Counted from the first letter of the stretch, positions 10,260 to 21,744 are shown. The stretch is 64,000 bases of DNA from Parapristionchus giblindavisi (GCA_943737045.1 CALSFV010000654.1:124001-188000); one strand, 5' to 3'. Notes: a model not told the origin generated them from the sequence alone. Made by a program: numbers and translations.

Positions 10260-13200
10260 ATGTCAAACGGTAAACTTGTTTTGATTCCACAATGCAATAA
10301 GTACAAAAGTAGCTTTCACTTTGATAAGACCAAAACAATACCTGAAATGAAAAATTTTCTGCTAAACCCAGCGTGTCATATACCAAACGAAAGAGCAAAA
10401 AATTCTGAGTATTTTGCACGTTCCCATGTTGAACAACGGCCACTTCAGCCGAATTAACAAAATTGAATTATGCATTTTTGGCAATAAAGAATTCGTGAAT
10501 TCAAGTTAATATATTATCGAAACTTATCGTAGCATATACCACGTGAAAGAGCAAAAAATTTTGAATGATCTCCACTTCAGTTCATGTCAAACTGTAATGC
10601 TGTGTTGATTCCACAATGCAATAACTACAAAAGTAGCTTTCACTCTGATAAGACCAAAACAATACCGGACATGAAAACTTTTCTGCTAAACCCAGCGTGT
10701 CATATACCAAACGAAAGAGCAAAAAATTCTTTGTATTTTGCACGTTCCCATGTTGAACAACGGCCACTTCAGCCGAATTAACAAAATTGAATTATGCTTT
10801 TTTGGCAATAAAGAATTCGTGTCAAGTTAATATATTATCGAATCTTATCGTAGCATATACCACGTGAAAGAGCAAAAAATTCTGAATAATCTACACTTCA
10901 GTTCATGTCAAACTGTAATGCTGTGTTGATTCCACAATGCAAAAAGTACAAAAGTAGCTTTCACTCTGATAAGACCAAAACAATACCTGAAATGAAATAT
11001 TTTCTGCTACACCCAGCGTGTCATATACCAAACGAAAGAGCAAAAAATTCTGAGTATCTTGCACGTTCCCATGTTGAACAACGGCCACTTCAGCCGAATT
11101 AACAAAATTGAATTATGCATTTTTGGCAATAAAGAATTCGTGACACGTTAATATATTATCGAAACTTATCGTAGCATATACCATGTGAAAGAGCAAAAAA
11201 ATTCTGAATAATCTACACTTCAGTTCATGTCAAACTGTAATGCTGTGTTGATTCCACAATGCAATAAGTACAAAAGTAGCTTTCACTCTGATAAGACCAA
11301 AACAATACCTGGCATGAAAAATTTTCTGCTAAACCCAGCGTGTCATATACCAAACGAAAGAGCAAAAAATTCTGAGTATTTTGCACGTTCCCATGTTGAA
11401 CAACGGCCACTTCAGCCGAATTAACAAAACTGAATTATGCTTTTTTGGCAATAAAGAATTCGTGTCAAGTTAATATATTATCGAAACTTATCGTAGCATA
11501 TACCACGTGAAAGAGCAAAAAATGCTGAATAATCTACACTTCAGTTCATGTCAAAAGGTAAACTTGTTTTGATTCCACAATGCAATAAGTACAAAAGTAG
11601 CTTTCACTCTGATAAGACCAAAACAATACCTGAAATGAAAAATTTTCTGCTAAACCCAGCGTGTCATATACCAAACGAAAGAGCAAAAAGTTCTGAGTAT
11701 TTTGCACGTTCCCATGTTGAACAACGGCCACTTCAGCCGAATTAACAAAATTGAATTATGCATTTTTGGCAATAGAGAATTCGTGTCAAGTTAATATATT
11801 ATCGAAACTTATCGTAGCATATACCACGTGAAAGAGCAAAAAATGCTGAATAATCTACACTTCAGTTCATGACAAACGGTAAACTTGTTTTGATTCCACA
11901 ATGCAATAAGTACAAAAGTAGCTTTCACTTTGATAAGACCAAAACAATACCTGAAATGAAAAATTTTCTGCTAAACCCAGCGTGTCATATACCAAACGAA
12001 AGAGCAAAAAATTCTGAGTATTTTGCACGTTCCCATGTTGAACAACGGCCACTTCAGCCGAATTAACAAAATTGAATTATGCATTTTTGGCAATAAAGAA
12101 TTCGTGAATTCAAGTTAATATATTATCGAAACTTATCGTAGCATATACCACGTGAAAGAGCAAAAAATTTTGAATGATCTCCACTTCAGTTCATGTCAAA
12201 CTGTAATGCTGTGTTGATTCCACAATGCAATAACTACAAAAGTAGCTTTCACTCTGATAAGACCAAAACAATACCTGACATGAAAACTTTTCTGCTAAAC
12301 CCAGCGTGTCATATACCAAACGAAAGAGCAAAAAGTTCTGAGTATTTTGCACGTTCCCATGTTGAACAACGGCCACTTCAGCCGAATTAACAAAATTGAA
12401 TTATGCATTTTTGGCAATAGAGAATTCGTGTCAAGTTAATATATTATCGAAACTTATCGTAGCATATACCACGTGAAAGAGCAAAAAATGCTGAATAATC
12501 TACACTTCAGTTCATGACAAACGGTAAACTTGTTTTGATTCCACAATGCAATAAGTACAAAAGTAGCTTTCACTTTGATAAGACCAAAACAATACCTGAA
12601 ATGAAAAATTTTCTGCTAAACCCAGCGTGTCATATACCAAACGAAAGAGCAAAAAATTCTGAGTATTTTGCACGTTCCCATGTTGAACAACGGCCACTTC
12701 AGCCGAATTAACAAAATTGAATTATGCATTTTTGGCAATAAAGAATTCGTGAATTCAAGTTAATATATTATCGAAACTTATCGTAGCATATACCACGTGA
12801 AAGAGCAAAAAATTTTGAATGATCTCCACTTCAGTTCATGTCAAACTGTAATGCTGTGTTGATTCCACAATGCAATAACTACAAAAGTAGCTTTCACTCT
12901 GATAAGACCAAAACAATACCTGACATGAAAACTTTTCTGCTAAACCCAGCGTGTCATATACCAAACGAAAGAGCAAAAAATTCTTTGTATTTTGCACGTT
13001 CCCATGTTGAACAACGGCCACTTCAGCCGAATTAACAAAATTGAATTATGCTTTTTTGGCAATAAAGAATTCGTGTCAAGTTAATATATTATCGAATCTT
13101 ATCGTAGCATATACCACGTGAAAGAGCAAAAAATTCTGAATAATCTACACTTCAGTTCATGTCAAACTGTAATGCTGTGTTGATTCCACAATGCAAAAAG

Positions 13201-14442
13201 TACAAAAGTAGCGTTCACTCTGATAAGACCAAAACAATACCTGAAATGAAATATTTTCTGCTACACCCAGCGTGTCATATACCAAACGAAAGAGCAAAAA
13301 ATTCTGAGTATCTTGCACGTTCCCATGTTGAACAACGGCCACTTCAGCCGAATTAACAAAATTGAATTATGCATTTTTGGCAATAAAGAATTCGTGACAC
13401 GTTAATATATTATCGAAACTTATCGTAGCATATACCACGTGAAAGAGCAAAAAATTTTGAATGATCTCCACTTCAGTTCATGTCAAACTGTAATGCTGTG
13501 TTGATTCCACAATGCAATAACTACAAAAGTAGCTTTCACTCTGATAAGACCAAAACAATACCTGACATGAAAACTTTTCTGCTAAACCCAGCGTGTCATA
13601 TACCAAACGAAAGAGCAAAAAATTCTTTGTATTTTGCACGTTCCCATGTTGAACAACGGCCACTTCAGCCGAATTAACAAAATTGAATTATGCTTTTTTG
13701 GCAATAAAGAATTCGTGTCAAGTTAATATATTATCGAATCTTATCGTAGCATATACCACGTGAAAGAGCAAAAAATTCTGAATAATCTACACTTCAGTTC
13801 ATGTCAAACTGTAATGCTGTGTTGATTCCACAATGCAAAAAGTACAAAAGTAGCTTTCACTCTGATAAGACCAAAACAATACCTGGCATGAAATATTTTC
13901 TGCTAAACCCAGCGTGTCATATACCAAACGAAAGAGCAAAAAATTCTGAGTATTTTGCACGTTCCCATGTTGAACAACGGCCACTTCAGCCGAATTAACA
14001 AAACTGAATTATGCTTTTTTGGCAATAAAGAATTCGTGTCAAGTTAATATATTATCGAAACTTATCGTAGCATATACCACGTGAAAGAGCAAAAAATGCT
14101 GAATAATCTACACTTCAGTTCATGTCAAAAGGTAAACTTGTTTTGATTCCACAATGCAATAAGTACAAAAGTAGCTTTCACTCTGATAAGACCAAAACAA
14201 TACCTGAAATGAAAAATTTTCTGCTAAACCCAGCGTGTCATATACCAAACGAAAGAGCAAAAAGTTCTGAGTATTTTGCACGTTCCCATGTTGAACAACG
14301 GCCACTTCAGCCGAATTAACAAAATTGAATTATGCATTTTTGGCAATAGAGAATTCGTGTCAAGTTAATATATTATCGAAACTTATCGTAGCATATACCA
14401 CGTGAAAGAGCAAAAAATGCTGAATAATCTACACTTCAGTTC
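10260..14442 (+). repeat. Mixed satellite monomers leading into the five-monomer repeat
   Basis: About 13 monomers of at least five classes lie here without one clean period. A local two-monomer repeat of 645 bp (11869 to 12514) and another of 642 bp (12838 to 13480) are visible. The monomer at 12193 is hybrid: its first part is the AATAACTAC class and its end is the AAAAAGTTCTGAGTATTTTG class. From about 13.4 kb onward the block is nearly identical to 57.2 kb onward at an offset of 43,815-43,816. No gene is supported. Confidence 0.85.
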
Positions 14443-15985
14443 ATGACAAACGGTAAACTTGTTTTGATTCCACAATGCAATAAGTACAAAAGTAGCTTTC
14501 ACTTTGATAAGACCAAAACAATACCTGAAATGAAAAATTTTCTGCTAAACCCAGCGTGTCATATACCAAACGAAAGAGCAAAAAATTCTGAGTATTTTGC
14601 ACGTTCTCATGTTGAACAACGGCCACTTCAGCCGAATTTACAAAATTGAATTATGCATTTTTGGCAATAAAGAATTCGTGAATTCAAGTTAATATATTAT
14701 CGAAACTTATCGTAGCATATACCACGTGAAAGAGCAAAAAATTTTGAATGATCTCCACTTCAGTTCATGTCAAACTGTAATGCTGTGTTGATTCCACAAT
14801 GCAATAACTACAAAAGTAGCTTTCACTCTGATAAGACCAAAACAATACCTGACATGAAAACTTTTCTGCTAAACCCAGCGTGTCATATACCAAACGAAAG
14901 AGCAAAAAATTCTTTGTATTTTGCACGTTCCCATGTTGAACAACGGCCACTTCAGCCGAATTAACAAAATTGAATTATGCTTTTTTGGCAATAAAGAATT
15001 CGTGTCAAGTTAATATATTATCGAATCTTATCGTAGCATATACCACGTGAAAGAGCAAAAAATTCTGAATAATCTACACTTCAGTTCATGTCAAACTGTA
15101 ATGCTGTGTTGATTCCACAATGCAAAAAGTACAAAAGTAGCGTTCACTCTGATAAGACCAAACAAAACCTGAAATGAAATATTTTCTGCTACACCCAGCG
15201 TGTCATATACCAAACGAAAGAGCAAAAAATTCTGAGTATCTTGCACGTTCCCATGTTGAACAACGGCCACTTCAGCCGAATTAACAAAATTGAATTATGC
15301 ATTTTTGGCAATAAAGAATTCGTGACACGTTAATATATTATCGAAACTTATCGTAGCATATACCATGTGAAAGAGCAAAAAAATTCTGAATAATCTACAC
15401 TTCAGTTCATGTCAAACTGTAATGCTGTGTTGATTCCACAATGCAATAAGTACAAAAGTAGCTTTCACTCTGATAAGACCAAAACAATACCTGGCATGAA
15501 AAATTTTCTGCTAAACCCAGCGTGTCATATATCAAACGAAAGAGCAAAAAATTCTGAGTATTTTGCACGTTCCCATGTTGAACAACGGCCACTTCAGCCG
15601 AATTAACAAAACTGAATTATGCTTTTTTGGCAATAAAGAATTCGTGTCAAGTTAATATATTATCGAAACTTATCGTAGCATATACCACGTGAAAGAGCAA
15701 AAAATGCTGAATAATCTACACTTCAGTTCATGTCAAAAGGTAAACTTGTTTTGATTCCACAATGCAATAAGTACAAAAGTAGCTTTCACTCTGATAAGAC
15801 CAAAACAATACCTGAAATGAAAAATTTTCTGCTAAACCCAGCGTGTCATATACCAAACGAAAGAGCAAAAAGTTCTGAGTATTTTGCACGTTCCCATGTT
15901 GAACAACGGCCACTTCAGCCGAATTAACAAAATTGAATTATGCATTTTTGGCAATAGAGAATTCGTGTCAAGTTAATATATTATC
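14443..15985 (+). repeat. Five-monomer higher-order repeat, left of recombinase copy 1
   Basis: Five monomer classes follow in fixed order from 14443, 14767, 15088, 15409 and 15730. The same order recurs at 17562, 19171 and partly at 11227. Subtracting the 1511-bp insertion unit from 17562 puts it 1608 bp after 14443, one period. The monomer at 15088 has two small deletions (ACCAAACAAAACC near 15158-15170) that are also seen at 58973-58985. Confidence 0.88.
15848..15985 (+). repeat. 138-bp direct repeat, left flank of recombinase copy 1
   Basis: This piece of satellite runs from ATATACCAAACG to TAATATATTATC. It is repeated without any difference I can see at 17359-17496, directly after the recombinase element. 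Removing the element and one copy of the 138 bp restores an ordinary 321-bp monomer spacing. Confidence 0.92.
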
Positions 15986-16085
15986 ACTTCTCTCGTTGTC
16001 ACTCCATACGTGATAACCATTGTTTGTCTCGTTATGTATCGGCTTTATCTGGGCTGGGACAACACGTAAACAACAACGATAAGAT

Positions 16086-16100
16086 TGGCGCTATGCGCCA
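16086..16100. other. Perfect 6-bp stem hairpin in the 3' part of the element
   Basis: TGGCGC and GCGCCA flank a TAT loop. It lies about 100 bp inside the left edge of copy 1, downstream of the recombinase gene on the minus strand, and is retained at 59901-59915 and 61412-61426. It could be a recombinase-site arm, a transcript hairpin or chance. Confidence 0.5.
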
Positions 16101-16341
16101 GTGTAACCGTAAACGAACATAAACATTACGTCACTATGAGATACATGAGATACGTTGAGAAACGAAGTAACCGAAAAAAGACGAAGTAATAAGAGGGATT
16201 AGGAGAAAGATGGTACAGTGAGGGTAAAATAATGGGATGGGGTTTGGTGGTTCATATAAAAACTGGAAGGAAAAAGGATACATGAGTCAATCGAAACAAA
16301 GGAAGGAAAAACAGGGATAAAGAGAATGAATGAGAAGTAAA

Positions 16342-17286
16342 CTAGAGGGGTAGGGCTCCACCTTGTGTATCTACAGTATCTTCTAGATACGGGGCCAGGC
16401 CTGCTAGGGATCTCCATCTTCCTCGGATTTGCACGGCAGCTAGTGGGGTTCCTCTTCGAATCGACTCCATGGCTCCGCCGGCTCTCAATTGGTGTGGGGT
16501 AATCTTATCAAGTCCTGTCTGGGCGCAGAGACCTGCAAGATCCTGACGGAAAGAATCGGCTTTGAGTGGTGAATCTGAATTGGAGATTGAAGGGAAAACC
16601 CAGGGGGAAGATGGTGGAACAGATGAACGATAAAGATGGAACAGAGAGAGTGTGGGGGAATGTTCCTCTAGTGCAATGAAAGTGTGGCGCCCTTGGGCGA
16701 ATTGATCGTTCTTGGCTTTGTTGACACTGACTTTGAGGAGGTCATCAGACCAATGGAGGTCTTCCCATTTGAGAGCGAGCAACTCGCTGACTCGAAGCAG
16801 CGCACCGAAACTGATCGCAGCGCCAAGGGCAGTACGAACACTGGGGAGATCATGAGGGTGGTCACAAGCATATTGTACAAACAATTCAACATGAGAACGA
16901 GGAATATTTACATGGTGAGATACATTGAAATTTCTACGGGTGGCAAAATGAAGATGGGCAAGTATCTGAGAAACTGCTTTAGGAGGGGTCGAAACGAAGT
17001 GTGAAAAGGAAGCAGAAAGGGTTTTAAGAGTAGAAAGGGCCCTTCCCTCTTGGATCTTCTTAAGGCTATAGATCACGAGGGAAGTGGGGCAGGAAGGGTC
17101 CAGTCCTCGGTCTAGGGCATACTCCTTCAGCTTAGAGAAGCTTCCCTTGTAGGCTCTCATTGTAGTGGCTGCTTTAGCTCCGTCAATGGAACTCTTCAGG
17201 ACGGGCAGTAGAGTGGGTTCGACACGAAGAATGGACTCAGCCAGCTCCTTCAGGACCTCGCCTGTACTACCTGAAATTGTGAACAT
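16342..17286 (-). CDS. Tyrosine recombinase (phage-integrase fold), copy 1
   Basis: The product is a 314-residue protein that would cut and rejoin DNA through a tyrosine-DNA intermediate in the nucleus, excising and integrating its own element. Residues from about 15 to 130 form a helical N-terminal region like the core-binding domain of this family. The C-terminal half holds the expected catalytic residues: Arg165 in LLRVSELLALKW, a candidate Lys190 or Lys192 in VNKAKND, His265 and Arg268 in HQLR, Trp291 in GRWRS, and Tyr300 in APYLED. Trp and Tyr are nine residues apart, as is usual. I chose the start MFTISGSTG at 17286 because it is the first ATG inside the non-satellite DNA. The open frame continues upstream to an ATG at 17424 within the satellite, giving 360 residues. 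No intron is needed. The family (Crypton versus DIRS-like) is not resolved. Confidence 0.85.
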   Translation of the reverse strand: MFTISGSTGEVLKELAESILRVEPTLLPVLKSSIDGAKAATTMRAYKGSFSKLKEYALDRGLDPSCPTSLVIYSLKKIQEGRALSTLKTLSASFSHFVSTPPKAVSQILAHLHFATRRNFNVSHHVNIPRSHVELFVQYACDHPHDLPSVRTALGAAISFGALLRVSELLALKWEDLHWSDDLLKVSVNKAKNDQFAQGRHTFIALEEHSPTLSLFHLYRSSVPPSSPWVFPSISNSDSPLKADSFRQDLAGLCAQTGLDKITPHQLRAGGAMESIRRGTPLAAVQIRGRWRSLAGLAPYLEDTVDTQGGALPL

Positions 17287-17424
17287 TCTGCGGGTTTCTC
17301 TTCTCTTTATGCCTCGTATTAGGGTTGTCGACAGGGTGGGTGGGTGGGATATCCCCAGATATACCAAACGAAAGAGCAAAAAGTTCTGAGTATTTTGCAC
17401 GTTCCCATGTTGAACAACGGCCAC
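17287..17424 (-). other. In-frame satellite-derived N-terminal extension of the recombinase frame
   Basis: The recombinase frame stays open for 46 codons before its internal methionine. The first 22 codons (MAVVQHGNVQNTQNFLLFRLVY) are read from the minus strand of the satellite repeat, and the next 24 come from the edge of the element. The same 22 residues begin the small antisense frame of ordinary monomers, so the fusion is a by-product of the junction position or an acquired start. There is no stop in the 72 bp between junction and internal start. Translation of the extension is unproven. Confidence 0.6.
17334..17348 (+). other. G-quadruplex motif at the right edge of copy 1
   Basis: The plus strand reads GGGTGGGTGGGTGGG: four G3 tracts with one-base T loops, an arrangement known to form very stable quadruplexes. 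It lies 48-62 bp upstream of the internal recombinase start and 10 bp from the junction with satellite. It recurs at 61149-61163 and 62660-62674. Confidence 0.8.
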
Positions 17425-17496
17425 TTCAGCCGAATTAACAAAATTGAATTATGCATTTTTGGCAATAGAGAATTCGTGTCAAGTTAATATATTATC
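17359..17496 (+). repeat. 138-bp direct repeat, right flank of recombinase copy 1
   Basis: This is the second copy of the 138-bp satellite segment at 15848-15985. After it the monomer continues normally with GAAACTTATCGTAGC, which is missing at the left junction. It contains the satellite ATG (17422-17424) that opens the longer recombinase frame. Confidence 0.92.
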
Positions 17497-20400
17497 GAAA
17501 CTTATCGTAGCATATACCACGTGAAAGAGCAAAAAATGCTGAATAATCTACACTTCAGTTCATGACAAACGGTAAACTTGTTTTGATTCCACAATGCAAT
17601 AAGTACAAAAGTAGCTTTCACTTTGATAAGACCAAAACAATACCTGAAATGAAAAATTTTCTGCTAAACCCAGCGTGTCATATACCAAACGAAAGAGCAA
17701 AAAATTCTGAGTATTTTGCACGTTCCCATGTTGAACAACGGCCACTTCAGCCGAATTAACAAAATTGAATTATGCATTTTTGGCAATAAAGAATTCGTGA
17801 ATTCAAGTTAATATATTATCGAAACTTATCGTAGCATATACCACGTGAAAGAGCAAAAAATTTTGAATGATCTCCACTTCAGTTCATGTCAAACTGTAAT
17901 GCTGTGTTGATTCCACAATGCAATAACTACAAAAGTAGCTTTCACTCTGATAAGACCAAAACAATACCTGACATGAAAACTTTTCTGCTAAACCCAGCGT
18001 GTCATATACCAAACGAAAGAGCAAAAAATTCTTTGTATTTTGCACGTTCCCATGTTGAACAACGGCCACTTCAGCCGAATTAACAAAATTGAATTATGCT
18101 TTTTTGGCAATAAAGAATTCGTGTCAAGTTAATATATTATCGAATCTTATCGTAGCATATACCACGTGAAAGAGCAAAAAATTCTGAATAATCTACACTT
18201 CAGTTCATGTCAAACTGTAATGCTGTGTTGATTCCACAATGCAAAAAGTACAAAAGTAGCGTTCACTCTGATAAGACCAAAACAATACCTGAAATGAAAT
18301 ATTTTCTGCTACACCCAGCGTGTCATATACCAAACGAAAGAGCAAAAAATTCTGAGTATCTTGCACGTTCCCATGTTGAACAACGGCCACTTCAGCCGAA
18401 TTAACAAAATTGAATTATGCATTTTTGGCAATAAAGAATTCGTGACACGTTAATATATTATCGAAACTTATCGTAGCATATACCATGTGAAAGAGCAAAA
18501 AAATTCTGAATAATCTACACTTCAGTTCATGTCAAACTGTAATGCTGTGTTGATTCCACAATGCAATAAGTACAAAAGTAGCTTTCACTCTGATAAGACC
18601 AAAACAATACCTGGCATGAAAAATTTTCTGCTAAACCCAGCGTGTCATATACCAAACGAAAGAGCAAAAAATTCTGAGTATTTTGCACGTTCCCATGTTG
18701 AACAACGGCCACTTCAGCCGAATTAACAAAACTGAATTATGCTTTTTTGGCAATAAAGAATTCGTGTCAAGTTAATATATTATCGAAACTTATCGTAGCA
18801 TATACCACGTGAAAGAGCAAAAAATGCTGAATAATCTACACTTCAGTTCATGTCAAAAGGTAAACTTGTTTTGATTCCACAATGCAATAAGTACAAAAGT
18901 AGCTTTCACTCTGATAAGACCAAAACAATACCTGAAATGAAAAATTTTCTGCTAAACCCAGCGTGTCATATACCAAACGAAAGAGCAAAAAGTTCTGAGT
19001 ATTTTGCACGTTCCCATGTTGAACAACGGCCACTTCAGCCGAATTAACAAAATTGAATTATGCATTTTTGGCAATAGAGAATTCGTGTCAAGTTAATATA
19101 TTATCGAAACTTATCGTAGCATATACCACGTGAAAGAGCAAAAAATGCTGAATAATCTACACTTCAGTTCATGACAAACGGTAAACTTGTTTTGATTCCA
19201 CAATGCAATAAGTACAAAAGTAGCTTTCACTTTGATAAGACCAAAACAATACCTGAAATGAAAAATTTTCTGCTAAACCCAGCGTGTCATATACCAAACG
19301 AAAGAGCAAAAAATTCTGAGTATTTTGCACGTTCCCATGTTGAACAACGGCCACTTCAGCCGAATTAACAAAATTGAATTATGCATTTTTGGCAATAAAG
19401 AATTCGTGAATTCAAGTTAATATATTATCGAAACTTATCGTAGCATATACCACGTGAAAGAGCAAAAAATTTTGAATGATCTCCACTTCAGTTCATGTCA
19501 AACTGTAATGCTGTGTTGATTCCACAATGCAATAACTACAAAAGTAGCTTTCACTCTGATAAGACCAAAACAATACCTGACATGAAAACTTTTCTGCTAA
19601 ACCCAGCGTGTCATATACCAAACGAAAGAGCAAAAAATTCTTTGTATTTTGCACGTTCCCATGTTGAACAACGGCCACTTCAGCCGAATTAACAAAATTG
19701 AATTATGCTTTTTTGGCAATAAAGAATTCGTGTCAAGTTAATATATTATCGAATCTTATCGTAGCATATACCACGTGAAAGAGCAAAAAATTCTGAATAA
19801 TCTACACTTCAGTTCATGTCAAACTGTAATGCTGTGTTGATTCCACAATGCAAAAAGTACAAAAGTAGCGTTCACTCTGATAAGACCAAAACAATACCTG
19901 AAATGAAATATTTTCTGCTACACCCAGCGTGTCATATACCAAACGAAAGAGCAAAAAATTCTGAGTATCTTGCACGTTCCCATGTTGAACAACGGCCACT
20001 TCAGCCGAATTAACAAAATTGAATTATGCATTTTTGGCAATAAAGAATTCGTGACACGTTAATATATTATCGAAACTTATCGTAGCATATACCATGTGAA
20101 AGAGCAAAAAAATTCTGAATAATCTACACTTCAGTTCATGTCAAACTGTAATGCTGTGTTGATTCCACAATGCAATAAGTACAAAAGTAGCTTTCACTCT
20201 GATAAGACCAAAACAATACCTGGCATGAAAAATTTTCTGCTAAACCCAGCGTGTCATATACCAAACGAAAGAGCAAAAAATTCTGAGTATTTTGCACGTT
20301 CCCATGTTGAACAACGGCCACTTCAGCCGAATTAACAAAACTGAATTATGCTTTTTTGGCAATAAAGAATTCGTGTCAAGTTAATATATTATCGAAACTT

Positions 20401-20780
20401 ATCGTAGCATATACCACGTGAAAGAGCAAAAAATGCTGAATAATCTACACTTCAGTTCATGTCAAAAGGTAAACTTGTTTTGATTCCACAATGCAATAAG
20501 TACAAAAGTAGCTTTCACTCTGATAAGACCAAAACAATACCTGAAATGAAAAATTTTCTGCTAAACCCAGCGTGTCATATACCAAACGAAAGAGCAAAAA
20601 GTTCTGAGTATTTTGCACGTTCCCATGTTGAACAACGGCCACTTCAGCCGAATTAACAAAATTGAATTATGCATTTTTGGCAATAGAGAATTCGTGTCAA
20701 GTTAATATATTATCGAAACTTATCGTAGCATATACCACGTGAAAGAGCAAAAAAAATTTGAATGATCTCCACTTCAGTTC
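17497..20780 (+). repeat. Five-monomer higher-order repeat, 1609 bp, right of recombinase copy 1
   Basis: Landmarks at 17562, 17886, 18207, 18529 and 18850 recur at 19171, 19495, 19816, 20138 and 20459, each offset by 1609 bp. Class markers include GACAAACGGTAAAC, AATAACTACAAAAG, GTAGCGTTCACTC, and GGCAATAGAGAATTC. The last of these destroys the usual AATAAA. No gene is supported. Confidence 0.9.
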
Positions 20781-21744
20781 ATGTCAAACTGTAATGCTGT
20801 GTTGATTCCACAATGCAATAACTACAAAAGTAGCTTTCACTCTGATAAGACCAAAACAATACCTGACATGAAAACTTTTCTGCTAAACCCAGCGTGTCAT
20901 ATACCAAACGAAAGAGCAAAAAATTCTGAGTATCTTGCACGTTCCCATGTTGAACAACGGCCACTTCAGCCGAATTAACAAAATTGAATTATGCATTTTT
21001 GGCAATAAAGAATTCGTGACACGTTAATATATTATCGAAACTTATCGTAGCATATACCACGTGAAAGAGCAAAAAATTCTGAATAATCTACACTTCAGTT
21101 CATGTCAAACTGTAATGCTGTGTTGATTCCACAATGCAAAAAGTACAAAAGTAGCTTTCACTCTGATAAGACCAAAACAATACCTGAAATGAAATATTTT
21201 CTGCTACACCCAGCGTGTCATATACCAAACGAAAGAGCAAAAAATTCTGAGTATCTTGCACGTTCCCATGTTGAACAACGGCCACTTCAGCCGAATTAAC
21301 AAAACTGAATTATGCTTTTTTGGCAATAAAGAATTCGTGTCAAGTTAATATATTATCGAAACTTATCGTAGCATATACCACGTGAAAGAGCAAAAAATGC
21401 TGAATAATCTACACTTCAGTTCATGTCAAACGGTAAACTTGTTTTGATTCCACAATGCAATAAGTACAAAAGTAGCTTTCACTCTGATAAGACCAAAACA
21501 ATACCTGAAATGAAAAATTTTCTGCTAAACCCAGCGTGTCATATACCAAACGAAAGAGCAAAAAGTTCTGAGTATTTTGCACGTTCCCATGTTGAACAAC
21601 GGCCACTTCAGCCGAATTAACAAAATTGAATTATGCTTTTTTGGCAATAAAGAATTCGTGTCAAGTTAATTTATCATCGAATCTTATCGTAGCATATACC
21701 ACGTGAAAGAGCAAAAAAATTCTGAATAATCTACACTTCAGTTC
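20781..21744 (+). repeat. Hybrid and transitional satellite monomers
   Basis: Three monomers link the five- and six-monomer arrays. The one at 20781 is a hybrid: it begins as the AATAACTAC class but ends with GAGTATCTTGCACG, and just before it an enlarged A-run (GAGC followed by eight A) marks a fusion point. The same hybrid with the same A-run occurs at 55691, offset 34,910, so it was duplicated after it formed. Confidence 0.85.

Larger units (their letters stand above)
15986..17358 (-). mobile_element. Tyrosine-recombinase element, copy 1 (1373 bp)
   Basis: Satellite stops abruptly after TATTATC at 15985 and resumes at ATATACC at 17359. The sequence between is unrelated to the monomer and visibly richer in G+C. 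It carries one minus-strand gene, a tyrosine recombinase, with about 356 bp downstream of it and only 72 bp upstream before satellite begins. I see no terminal inverted repeats, reverse transcriptase or second gene. Small recombinase-only elements that move through circles are known as Cryptons, and recombinases of this type also occur in DIRS-like retroelements. The compact, recombinase-only structure favours a Crypton-like element or a reduced DIRS relative. The 138-bp direct repeats are too long to be a normal target duplication. Confidence 0.82.

Noticed and set aside
16684..17004. Other frames of 72-106 codons over the recombinase element
   Set aside because: They are opposite-strand or shifted readings of the recombinase gene and its downstream region, with no independent support.
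15986..17358. Recombinase element as a complete DIRS-type retroelement
   Set aside because: There is no reverse transcriptase, RNase H or split direct repeats in the 1373 bp. It could at most be a reduced relative.
15848..17496. 138-bp repeats as a transposition target duplication
   Set aside because: They are far longer than target duplications made by known transposases or recombinases. Homologous integration or rearrangement fits better.
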